From the NCBI GenBank assembly GCA_001579985.1, contig LRSR01007282.1:1-20280 (forward strand): DNA of 20,280 bases, given 5' to 3'. Below are positions 1-8,311 of this stretch, one piece after another (within the stretch, counting starts at the first letter, position 1; every line of letters begins with the position of its first letter). This stretch comes from Hypsibius dujardini (Eukaryota; Tardigrada; Eutardigrada; Parachela; Hypsibiidae). Below the pieces are notes generated by a model. It had not been told where the DNA came from and did no database searches. It saw nothing but the letters and a program-made list of their open reading frames with translations. The translations under genes and the position numbers were made by a program.

Positions 1-229
1 AACGCCTGGATGAAATCAGAAAACACCTCGGCGCTCCGTTTGAGATCATCCTGTGAAAAGGGGAGAGAAAAAACAAGGTACACCACAATCTAATTTTCAT
101 CACAAGTTCTTCCTTCACAAGCCTTCCCAACAGTCACATTGGTAGGTGCAAGTTTAACCACCACACATTTACCTTTTTCTTGACTTCCTCAATTTCCCTC
201 TTCGACAAGGGTCGCTTTTGAGCAGACAT
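1..229 (-). CDS. U2SURP: U2SURP/SR140 homologue, N-terminal exons (partial, runs off left edge)
   Basis: Read on the minus strand, exon 1 is 229-173. It begins ATG and encodes MSAQKRPLSKREIEEVKKK, ending at a GT (172-171). A 122-nt intron follows, ending in a pyrimidine-rich stretch and CACAG (51-52 on plus). Exon 2 is 50-1 in the same phase and encodes DDLKRSAEVFSDFIQAF before the window ends. This matches the region of human U2SURP with the pattern [20 protein letters not shown] followed by EDEKAAAEIYEEFLAAF. Family knowledge: U2SURP is a nuclear 17S U2 snRNP-associated splicing protein with RRM, SURP and CID domains, all of which would lie to the left of this window. The start is the first in-frame ATG. 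The frame stays open upstream for about 45 codons without another ATG, and human U2SURP has more N-terminal sequence, so either the N-terminus is shorter here or an upstream exon was missed. It is divergently arranged with COQ8. Confidence 0.82.
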
Positions 230-470
230 TTTCAAAATGAGTCCCTCTTGATCGAAGGGAAATGTGCGTTTCACGGTTGACGTCGGCAAAATATTCCTCA
301 ACACCCGGGCATTCCGGACGATAACGTGCACGTGCACAGAAGACCGCAATCCAGGAGAAAACTGTTTCCTTTATACCGAATCGTGAAACAAAAAGTTCAT
401 TTCAAAAAACCAAAAGAGGAACCGAACAAAATAATTAGGACGTTTTTGAAGATCCCCAGATTCCTGCAGC

Positions 471-539
471 TGGAATGGAATATCCATCGAATGGATTCTA
501 GCATTCCAACATTTGGAGTGGAACTACCGTGGAGTTCCA
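471..539. repeat. Cluster of short inverted repeats (hairpins)
   Basis: TGGAATG (471-477) pairs with CATTCCA (502-508) and encloses ATCCAT-CGA-ATGGAT (482-496), a nested palindrome. Directly after it, TGGAACT (519-525) pairs with AGTTCCA (533-539) around a 7-nt loop. The region lies in the divergent spacer upstream of U2SURP and could fold in DNA or in a 5' leader. Confidence 0.55.
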
Positions 540-747
540 TGAATTTGGAATTGAATTGTCCAGTCTCTCTATACAACTGCATTGATTGACTGCCTGTGTG
601 GGCTGGTCCTCGACCTGAAGAACTCCAGCATTGCCGAAATTATTTTGATCTGCTCCCTTTCAATACTTTTAGTAATGCATGTAAATATCCATAAAAATCT
701 GCTAAAATTACAATTTTAAAATTACTGCGTGGCGGTATTGTCTTGAG

Positions 748-970
748 ATTTGTTCGCGTCGGTAGAGTATTGACTATTCAGACTTGTTCGCGACGTTAGT
801 AATTCGTTTTCATCAGTAATAAGACTTGTTCGTGACTGTATTCGAACTTGTTCCCGTCAGTATTTTAATCTGTTCGCGTTAAAATTCAATCTTGTTCTAG
901 CAGTATTTAGAAATGTTCGCGTAACTATTTCGACTTGTTCCGACAGTATTCAAACTTGTTCGCCTCGGTA
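748..970. repeat. Degenerate minisatellite, period about 21.5 bp
   Basis: The core TGTTC (usually within CTTGTTCGCG) recurs at 751, 785, 827, 849, 871, 893, 914, 936 and 957, with a decayed copy near 805. From 785 to 957 the spacing is 21-22 bp or twice that. Most units continue with a GTCAGTA-like tail. Copies differ at many positions, so the array is old or under selection only at its core. It ends about 290 bp upstream of the COQ8 start codon. Confidence 0.75.
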
Positions 971-1262
971 TTAATCGTGTTTTCCGGGAAAACAGATCAG
1001 CCGATCGTCAATCAACATTTTACCAGTGGAAAACTTTCGACATCTTCACACATTGCTGTTTCTCAAAATCCACAGTTGGCAAGTCAAAATCATTCTTTTT
1101 TTGCAGTGCAAATACCAGTAGAGGTGCTAAATTTTTTGTGTTTTCCTTTCAGTTGAACTGAAAAATCACAGGGTAGGAATTTGCGGGAGGTTTTTCTCGT
1201 GGACCTCACTGCAAAGAGGAGGATCCTTTATTTTGCACCGTTTTGTTTAATTCCCTCCGAGG

Positions 1263-4200
1263 ATGGCCAAATATTTGCTGCACGACATGCAAGCCATGCT
1301 GCGTGGGATCAAGCAGGTCGCTCAGATCAGTCTGAAAATCCAAGCCGCGGAAATCAACGAGCGTGTGTGTCAATCCAGTCTGCGACCGCGATGGAGCAAT
1401 CTCGCGAGCTCTTCCGCGAGCTCTCCCGCGTCGTCTTCATCTCCACGGGTGCGTTTTCCGCGTTCACACACTGAGTTTTCCTCAACAATTCACGAAATTT
1501 TAAAGAATTAGTTTGGCCGACAAAAAACCAGAAAATAATTTGTAGGGAATTTCTTTCTATTTTATTGCAGGGGAATAGGATAATTTTTTATTGTAATTTA
1601 AGACATCGCTGGCTGACTGATTCTCCTTTAGTGATCTGCAGTCGTGAATCTGGCCGTATTTCTCCGGGAGTTTTCATTATAAAGTATACTGAATCTGTTG
1701 TATTAAAATGTATCGGACATTGAATGTAGGAGAATGTCTGCGTGGACCGGAAGTGACAACTTCCAGCCGGAAGTCTGATTTTCCTTCCGTGACGTTTTCT
1801 CTGACTTTCTTTCCACTACCGAACCGGATACATGATTGAATTGAATGTTTGTTTCTTTTAAGAAAGTCAGATCCGGTGTTTATAGAACGGTGGAGTAACT
1901 TTACTTTGTGATGTGCTATTTGTTTTGTGTCAGCAAAATAATATTTGGCTAATCAAACAATCAAGTGATTGCTCATTCAGTGAAATCAGGATGCGGTTCG
2001 GCTGCTTTTGCAAAATACAGAGCGATTGGTTGACAAATGGTTTTGTTTGCTTCAGCAGTCCAGCTTCAACGTACAGGAAATTGCGTCGCGTGCCGGTGCG
2101 GTGCTGCGTGGGCTGGAGGAGCAAGTGAAAATCGTCGCGGGCATCCAGGCCCCGGCTCCCATTTTGGCCTTCGATAACGGCTTTACCCTCTACAGCGACA
2201 AAATTGGAAGCGCACAGAATAGGGCCACACGCGACCATCCGACCACGGCGGATATTGACGACGAGAATGGACATGGCAAGCCGGAAGGCGAGGCCGGAAA
2301 GGCGGCGAAACGCGCGGAGAAATTTGTAAGTAGCTTTCTATGATTGATTGTTTGATTTAATTGATTACCTTCGTCTCTTCTATCATGAGTTGGTTTGTGT
2401 CTGCGACATTATCCACTTTTGTCTTTTTTTTCTCATGATTTTTTGTTGTTGTATAGATGAACCCACCGGTTGCACCATTGGACGAAAGTGACGTCTCAGT
2501 TCTTGCTAATAACTCGCTCGAGGGTGATGACTCTCACAACCTGAAGAACTTTGTACGTGCTTGCTGCTGACTCTTGCTCGCCGATTGGTGCCAACTAACC
2601 GAATTGTGGTGCATTTTCAAATCCACTGCTTTACTAATTATCTGTCCGTTTTTTCGTTGTTCTGTTGTCTTCACAGAATAACGGAAGTTTGGACGCTGCG
2701 GAGGCTGAAGTACATATCTCTTTCTTATCTATATCTGCTGTTGTGTTGTTTGCTGGCCGGGTTGTATGGCTGCTCTACACAGCTTCATCCTGTCTGTTTG
2801 TCTCGGTTTGCTTGTCTGACCCTCTATGCCTCCCATTGCTTCTTTTTGTCTGCATGTTTGCTGTCCCTCTCTGCCTGTCTATATATCTGGCGTCTCTAAT
2901 ACCATATGTAGGTTTGTTTGTCTGTATGTCTGTCTTGTCGAGCTGCCTTTCATCCAATGCTATCTCTTAGTCTACTGTATATCCGTTTGTCTGTCTGCCT
3001 GTGTCGCTGTCTGCCTGTCTATTAACCTGCCGGTTGACTATCTAAATCTGTCTGTAGATCTGACTGTCTGCCTGTATCTACCTGCCTGTTGACCTGTCTG
3101 TAGACCTGTCTGTAGATTTCTCTGTGTCTGTGGTACTGTTTACTTGCTTGTTTGTCTGCCTTCGTATTCCCTTTGTCAGTTTCTCACCAATAGCGCGATC
3201 TTTCTGTCTGGAAAAAGATCGCCTGTGCTACTCATCTTGCTGTATGTCTCTTGGAGCTTCTTTGTGCTTGAGGGTTGTCTTTTCGGTGACCGGCTCCACA
3301 CACCACGAATGCGGTTATATAGTGAGCTTTCCCGTTCTTACCTAATTTTTCTTCTCTCGCAGGGCAAGGAAGAGACGTCCCACCTCAAGCAGGATCGCTT
3401 CAGTAAGGACTCCAAGAAGACCTTCATCGACAGCGGCGGGGACAACTTGTTCCGACCGGAGAATTTGAAGAAAATTTCAAAGGTTCCACCGGGCGTCCCA
3501 GTCAAGGCTGACAGCTTTTCTTAGAGCGCGCTCTCTGTTGCTGTGTATATAGAGATTTTACTCGTCACTTGCCGGAAGCGGCGGCGGAGACGGACGAAAG
3601 CCCAGCTCAGCGAAGCCGGTTATCTTGCCGACTGTTGAGAAACAGACGGTAAATAGTGTGCATTATATTTATTTTTTCGGTCCCGCTTTCACCGTTTGTC
3701 GCCGTCGGGACTCTTGTACATGAACATTTTTTGCGCCTGCGGTGCAGCACATTTTCCAGTTTTTTCCATCCCGGGTCGTATGATCCGTTTTTTACTGTAG
3801 TTAGGTTTCGCCACTTTCGCCTGGGCTTTCGACTAATTTTTTTTTGTTAATAAACGTTTATAAAAAAATAATTATGAGTGCCCCTGGAGTCGGGTCGAGA
3901 TGTAGTAATATAATGCAAATACGAAAATGGTTGCCGGTCCTGCGCAAACGGTGACGGCGGGACAGTGGTGATGAGCACCAGCGACCACTGATCAGATCCC
4001 GTTTTTCCATTCTTCCCAAATAGCTCGGACCGAAATCGCGGGAACGGAAAGTACCAGCCACCCGATCGGCACGGTAAAAACAGCCTGGCGTTTAGAACTA
4101 GAATGTGGAAGTGGGGTAGTAAGCATTTAAAAAGACAGACAGACAGACAGACAGGCAGGCAGACAGACAGGTAGGTTGAAATATCGACAGACATTCAGGC

Positions 4201-5632
4201 AAAATAGACATACGTACGGGCAGTAGTCTAAAAAGCATACACCCAAACAGATAGACACTTGCAGACAGACAGACGGATGAACGGACAGACAAACATACAT
4301 TCAGACACTGCGACGGTCGAAGCATGAAGCGGAAATATCAGGTGAGAAAACAAATAGGTTTGAAAACCAGTTTGCCACCAAGTAGATTCGAAAGGTCTGC
4401 GCAAGAACTGTTCATTTTTCGGTAGGCTTGCTTCCTTCGGAGGTCTCGTAGCTGGGCTCGGTATGGGGGCATTAGCGGAAGTTACTCGACGAAGTCTAGG
4501 AGTGGGTGAAGGAGGTACGTTGCTCAAGGACTAGGAAAAGCAGGCGCTCGGTGATACTCTCATAGTTAATTAACGTACTTTGTAGTTGGAAAGGGAAGCA
4601 TGTCTGACAGGAGTGCTTTTTTGACCGATGCCAATGTGGAGCGGTTTGTGGAGACCCTCTGCAGGGTTCGCGGTGCCGCACTGAAACTTGGTCAGATGCT
4701 CAGCATCCAAGGTATTAAAGCTTTGGTACCAGCCCTGGCTACTTGTGTCATCATGGACACTCAGCTCGGCAAAGCCATTTGTTCTGTTCCTTTACAGATA
4801 CGTCAATCTTAAGCCCTCAAGTTCAGAAAATCTTTGAGCGAGTGAGGCAAAGCGCTGACTTTATGCCCAAGAGTCAGATGGAGGTTAGTGCCAGACTGTT
4901 TGTCTTTTTGCCTCGTTACGTCGTGTCTGCTGCGTTGTCTGTCTGCTGCGTTGTCTGTCTGCTGCGTTGTCTGTCTGCTGTCCATCCGTGTTTCTCTCTC
5001 TTTGTCTGTCTTATTTGTTTGCCTGTCTCTCTATCTCTTTGTCTGTTTCTCTGTCTGTCTGTCTGTGTGTCTGAGTTTAGTTGGCTTTCTGCCTCTTTTT
5101 TTGTGGCTGTGTGTTTTGCCCATCTGTTTATCTGGCGATCGATCTGCAGACGTTATCCCAGCCTGATGGGGATACTTACCTCACTTTTTTCTTCTATGCT
5201 GGGCGGTAATTTTTTCTCGTAGAAAATCATGGAGAGGGAGCTTGGTGCCGAGTGGAGGAAGAAGATTCCCGAATTTGAAGACAAACCATTTGCTGCTGCT
5301 TCCATTGGCGAAGTCCATCTCGGCAAGCTAGCAGACGGACGGGAGGTTGCTATTAAGATCCAGTATCCTGGTGTTGCGGAAGGCATCAACAGTGACATTA
5401 AAAACCTAACGGCCATCCTCAAAATGTGGAATATCTTCCCCAAAGGCATGTACATGGAGAATCTCATGAATGTGGCGCGAGTGGAACTGGCATGGGAGTG
5501 CGACTACATTCGGGAGGCGAAATTTATTCGCCGTTTTCGGTAAAGTGTCTGTCTGATTGTCTGCCCGTCTGTCGTACTTGCATGTGTATATATGTTTGCG
5601 TGACTGTGCTTTGTCTTGTCTTTTCTGCCCGC

Positions 5633-5674
<42 letters not shown>

Positions 5675-6339
5675 GCTTATCCTATTTGGCCAGGGAATTG
5701 CAATTGCTATTAGTTGCCTGAAAGTAAGTTTAACTTTATCCTTTGGTGATGTAGAGAGATTTTGAAGAACGATCCTGTTTTCATTGTGCCGGATGTGATC
5801 TCTGACCTGTCCACCAACCGAGTACTCACGACTGAGTACATCTATGGGGAGCCTCTCGATAAAGCGCTCCACTATGATCAAGAGACGCGAAATTTGGTAC
5901 GAGTTTTCCGAAAAAGTACTTTGAGTATGAGTTTTCTGGTTTTATTTTGTAGATGTTTTTTTTAGATTGCGGAAAGTTTTCTCCGGTTATGCTTTGAGGA
6001 GCTCTTTCTGCATCGGTTGATGCAGACAGACCCTAATTGGGCAAATTTCTTCTACAACAACTCCAACAAGAAGGTATTGTGTATTTGCCCACCTATGAAC
6101 GAGTATTGTTGTTTCTTACCACCGAGAGCCTTGTCTCAATAGATTTACTTGCTGGATTTCGGTGCTACACGTAATTTCGACCGGTCCTTTACTGACAGTT
6201 ATATCCAGATTATTCGTGGTGCGTCCGTTGGGGACCGTGATCTCGTCCTGAAGTCTTCTCAGAAGCTCGGTTTCCTTACTGGACTGGAAACCAAGGTGAG
6301 TCAGTCTACTGTCTGTCTGCTTATCTGTCTGTCTGCTTA

Positions 6340-6377
<38 letters not shown>

Positions 6378-6803
6378 GGTCTGTCTCCCTCTCTACCTGT
6401 CTACCTGCCTGTCAGTTTGTCTGCCTATCTGCCCGGCTGTTTATCTGCATGGCTGCCTGCCTGTGTTTGTCTCTTTCTGCCTGCGGACCTGTACTAACGT
6501 ATAATTTACACGCAGGCACTGGAAAATGCCCACATCGATGCTGCCATGATCCTTGGTGAGCCCTTCAAGACGGACGCCCCGTTCGATTTCGGCAATCAGG
6601 ACATTACTAAGCGGATCCACACCATTATTCCTGTGATGGCGGAACACCGGCTGACCCCGCCGCCATCCGAAAGTTACTCCCTACATCGCAAGATTGCCGG
6701 AGCCTTTCTGCTGTGTGCCAATATGCGAGCCAAAATCAGTTGCAAACCCATTTTCGATGACATTTACGCGCGCTATCAGAAACAGCCGAAATCGGCCAAA
6801 TGA
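1263..6803 (+). CDS. coq8: COQ8 (ADCK3-type atypical kinase/ATPase, coenzyme Q biosynthesis)
   Basis: Family role: a UbiB/ABC1-family ATPase on the matrix face of the mitochondrial inner membrane, supporting the CoQ synthesis complex. Coding exons by phase: 1263-1448, 2056-2325, 2457-2552, 2677-2709, 3363-3482 (or to 3500), 3553-3648, about 4342-4394, 4426-4514, 4586-4711, 4798-4883, 5223-5539, 5755-5896, 5966-6073, 6143-6295, 6516-6803; about 720 codons (human COQ8A 647). Hallmarks: KLGQ (about residues 348-351, the KxGQ motif), the alanine-rich loop [10 protein letters not shown] (409-418) in place of a Gly-rich loop, lysine in AIKIQYPG (about 430), ECDY, DPNWAN (560-565) and DFG (579-581). 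All signature residues are intact, so it should be functional. The first roughly 210 residues are poorly conserved; the start is an ATG giving a residue stretch with amphipathic character. Exon 5 end and exon 7 start are uncertain. The COQ8A versus COQ8B question does not apply with confidence to an invertebrate. Confidence 0.96.
1449..2055 (+). other. COQ8 intron 1 with paired ETS-like sites
   Basis: This 607-nt intron starts GGTGCGT and ends TTGCTTCAG. It holds two CCGGAAGT boxes (1747-1754 and 1767-1774), each a match to the ETS-family consensus, 20 bp apart; the first GGAAGT is mirrored by ACTTCC just after it. A TATAAAG (1678-1684) lies upstream. No coding sequence was recognised. An internal promoter is possible but is inference only. 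Confidence 0.4.
2775..3165 (+). repeat. CTGT/CTGC-rich microsatellite region in COQ8 intron 4
   Basis: Interrupted TCTG/CCTG tetranucleotide runs fill most of the intron between the 33-nt exon 4 and exon 5, with the pyrimidine-rich strand as the sense strand. Open frames here encode only Cys-Leu-Ser-Val strings and are not genes. Confidence 0.85.
4127..4310 (+). repeat. AGAC microsatellite in COQ8 intron 6 (antisense orientation)
   Basis: Two AGAC/AGGC blocks (about 4132-4172 and 4262-4292) with decayed spacer sequence. This is the only array in COQ8 where the purine-rich strand is the sense strand. The rest of this intron (3649 to about 4341) shows no exon that I could place. Confidence 0.8.
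4395..4425 (+). other. Candidate 31-nt intron in COQ8
   Basis: The stretch begins GTCTGC and ends with a pyrimidine run and GGTAG. Removing it joins PPSRFER to LASFGGL, restoring the conserved COQ8 segment (human VPVTRIGRLANFGGL; yeast VPSSRISRLFNYG). Without removal the frame meets TAG at its end. Alternative splicing from the stronger donor at 4342 keeps GRLASFGG but loses the Pro-x-Ser-Arg motif. Confidence 0.55.
4924..5075 (+). repeat. CTGT microsatellite with 16-bp tandem repeat, COQ8 intron 10
   Basis: Three exact copies of a 16-bp unit (GTCTGCTGCGTTGTCT; 4924-4939, 4940-4955, 4956-4971) are followed by irregular TCTG/TTTG runs to about 5075. The exact copies suggest recent slippage. 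The array sits shortly after the donor at 4884. Confidence 0.85.
5548..5682 (+). repeat. CTGT microsatellite, COQ8 intron 11
   Basis: TCTG-rich DNA begins a few bases after the donor at 5540 and ends in a pure run of about ten TCTG units (about 5633-5671). Sense strand carries CTGT. Confidence 0.85.
6303..6480 (+). repeat. CTGT microsatellite, COQ8 intron 14
   Basis: TCTG/CCTG runs begin almost immediately after the donor GTGAGT (6296) and continue to about 35 nt before the acceptor CGCAG (6511-6515), so nearly the whole intron is array. Confidence 0.87.
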
Positions 6804-6882
6804 TAATGACCGCAGTTGACCTTTGTTTTTACAATGTATGTACATGTCAATGTAGGTTTTATACAGGCGTTGTGTCATTGTG

Positions 6883-7118
6883 GTGGCGATTCATTGATTG
6901 GCTGATTGTCTCAGAAAAACTACCGAAATCAATCAATCATTCAATCAATCAAATGTTTTCAGTAAATGAATCGCCACAAGATATTTTTTTTAATTTAAGT
7001 GCACATGTGGCAAAAACCTTGCGTTAACCGAGTTAAGCCATTTAACTCGGAACGTGTGTAAAGGCATGCATTTAACGAGTGAAGTGGCTTAATTCGGTTA
7101 GTGCAAGATTTTTGCTGC
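6883..7118. repeat. Two adjacent imperfect inverted repeats, possibly decayed miniature elements
   Basis: First: GTGGCGATTCATT (6883-6895) pairs exactly with AATGAATCGCCAC (6965-6977), enclosing TTGATTGA and AATCAATC tracts that also pair. Second: 7007-7049 pairs with 7076-7118 over about 43 bp with a few mismatches, and its left arm contains a perfect nested hairpin, CCGAGTTAA / TTAACTCGG (7028-7036 and 7042-7050). No transposase is visible. Confidence 0.65.
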
Positions 7119-7529
7119 GTGTAAAGCAGGAATTTTGGTTTCCGCTTCTGAAAAGAAAACACACAATTCAGTTCCGCCTGGCTCCCCAAAAAACTAATAA
7201 ACCATGAAAAGTAATTTTTACATTGAGGACCCGCAGACGCACAACGCCTTACCCGTGACCTACTTTCCACTTTTTCTTTTTTCTTCACACGATCACAGCC
7301 AGTCAGAGAAGAGAGAGGAAGGACTCGTCCGGGCAGACGTAAAATGGAGCGTAAAACGGACAGTCAGCCAGCCAGCAGGCACCATGCGATATCGATCAAG
7401 GAAGCCGCACACAGACAGGCTGTGCGCAGCCTCGCTCTCTCTGTCTGTAGCTGCATCAGGGGCGGTATGTAAATAGAGTAGGCTCAGGCGCACGAAATAT
7501 GGGTCGATGGCTCAAAGCCAGACCACGTG

Positions 7530-7530
<1 letters not shown>

Positions 7531-7562
<32 letters not shown>
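7531..7562. repeat. (CA)16 dinucleotide microsatellite
   Basis: Sixteen uninterrupted AC units in the COQ8-YTHDF spacer. Confidence 0.97.
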
Positions 7563-7565
<3 letters not shown>

Positions 7566-7918
7566 ACACATAAAGTTGTGAACAAGTGTGCAAGCGCCTT
7601 CCTTCCTTGAATTCATTGCACGAGGTTTTTTTGGAGGCCCCCCTTTCGTCATCGACCCTCTACAGTCTATCAAACCCGTAATCTGGGAACATTTTCTTTG
7701 TTCAGAAGCGATATTTTTCAATTATTTTTCCGGGATTTATCCGCCCGACACACCTATCGCAGGGGTGTCCGAGTTTGGTGCATTTTCATCGTGCGCTGCG
7801 GTTGGTTGCTAGCCTTTGTCCAACCACCCACAGACAAGCGCTTTGATCTGCTGCTGCTGTGTTTGTTGTGCTTTGCGTTCCTGAGGAGAAACGACGAGTG
7901 TCCCCGCTGAATTTTAAG

Positions 7919-8311
7919 GTATCCGCATATTTTTCAAGGCAATCGAGTTGTTCATTGGTCAGAAGGATTTACTTATCTATTTGACTCAATAGCGCGCTGT
8001 GGGATAATTTTTTTAAATTTTCACATCGGTTGAAGTTGAATTAGGGCACTGATTTAAAGGGGAACGGCGTTATTGTGCTCGTCGACTTTGCTGGGGATCA
8101 TTTAACAGTTTCCCCCGCTCGTTCTTTTTGATTTATATTTAACGGATTTCAGTTTATTTGTCTTTTTGTCTATCTATAAAATTATGCTTCTTTGATGGAC
8201 AACTGTTTTTTAACTTAATTTTTTTCTGCACAGATTTAGAACGGAAGTAAGGAACATCCCACAAGACACGACTGCACGGAAATGAGCTTTTCCAGCTGGA
8301 CACGCAGCAAT
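7919..8311 (+). other. Probable YTHDF 5' UTR intron and leader
   Basis: TTTTAAG|GTATCC at 7918/7919 could be a donor, and a good acceptor (pyrimidine run then CACAG, ending 8233) begins the exon carrying the YTHDF start codon, with 48 nt of leader (8234-8281). The acceptor is convincing. The donor partner is a guess, and transcript data would be needed to fix it. Confidence 0.4.

Larger units (their letters stand above)
230..1262. promoter_or_regulatory. Divergent intergenic region between U2SURP (-) and COQ8 (+)
   Basis: About 1 kb separates the two start codons, so this stretch must hold the 5' UTRs and promoters of both genes unless unseen upstream exons exist. No convincing coding sequence is visible. 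It contains a 12-bp palindrome with a CACGTG core (326-337), a cluster of short hairpins (471-539) and a degenerate array of TTGTTCGCG-like units (about 748-970). No clear TATA box or initiator could be assigned. Promoter function is inferred from position only. Confidence 0.5.
6804..8233. other. Intergenic spacer between COQ8 and YTHDF
   Basis: Contains the COQ8 3' UTR, with an AATAAA at 7196-7201 as a candidate polyadenylation signal about 390 nt after the stop. It also holds two inverted repeats (6883-7118), a (CA)16 tract (7531-7562) and the likely YTHDF 5' UTR. Short open frames here show no family resemblance and mostly start at GTG or TTG. Confidence 0.5.

Noticed and set aside
3-53. 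Plus-strand open frame ending TGA at 51-53 that could be the tail of an upstream gene
   Set aside because: The minus strand of the same bases encodes a good continuation of U2SURP with a proper acceptor at 51-52, which explains the open frame as its shadow.
2561-3345. Several overlapping Cys/Leu/Ser/Val-rich open frames
   Set aside because: They are translations of TCTG tetranucleotide repeats in COQ8 intron 4. The same applies to frames at 3847-4325, 4743-5222, 10944-11470, 12432-12752, 15572-15882 and 19195-19955.
3483-3524. Stop codon in the COQ8 exon 5 frame, suggesting a broken gene
   Set aside because: Splicing from 3482 or 3500 to 3553 restores phase and yields RFYSSLAG..., matching the RRFFHQ region of human COQ8A, followed by an intact kinase domain.
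7204-7476. 90-codon open frame with an ATG in the COQ8-YTHDF spacer
   Set aside because: No recognisable motif, low-complexity content and no nearby splice or leader evidence.
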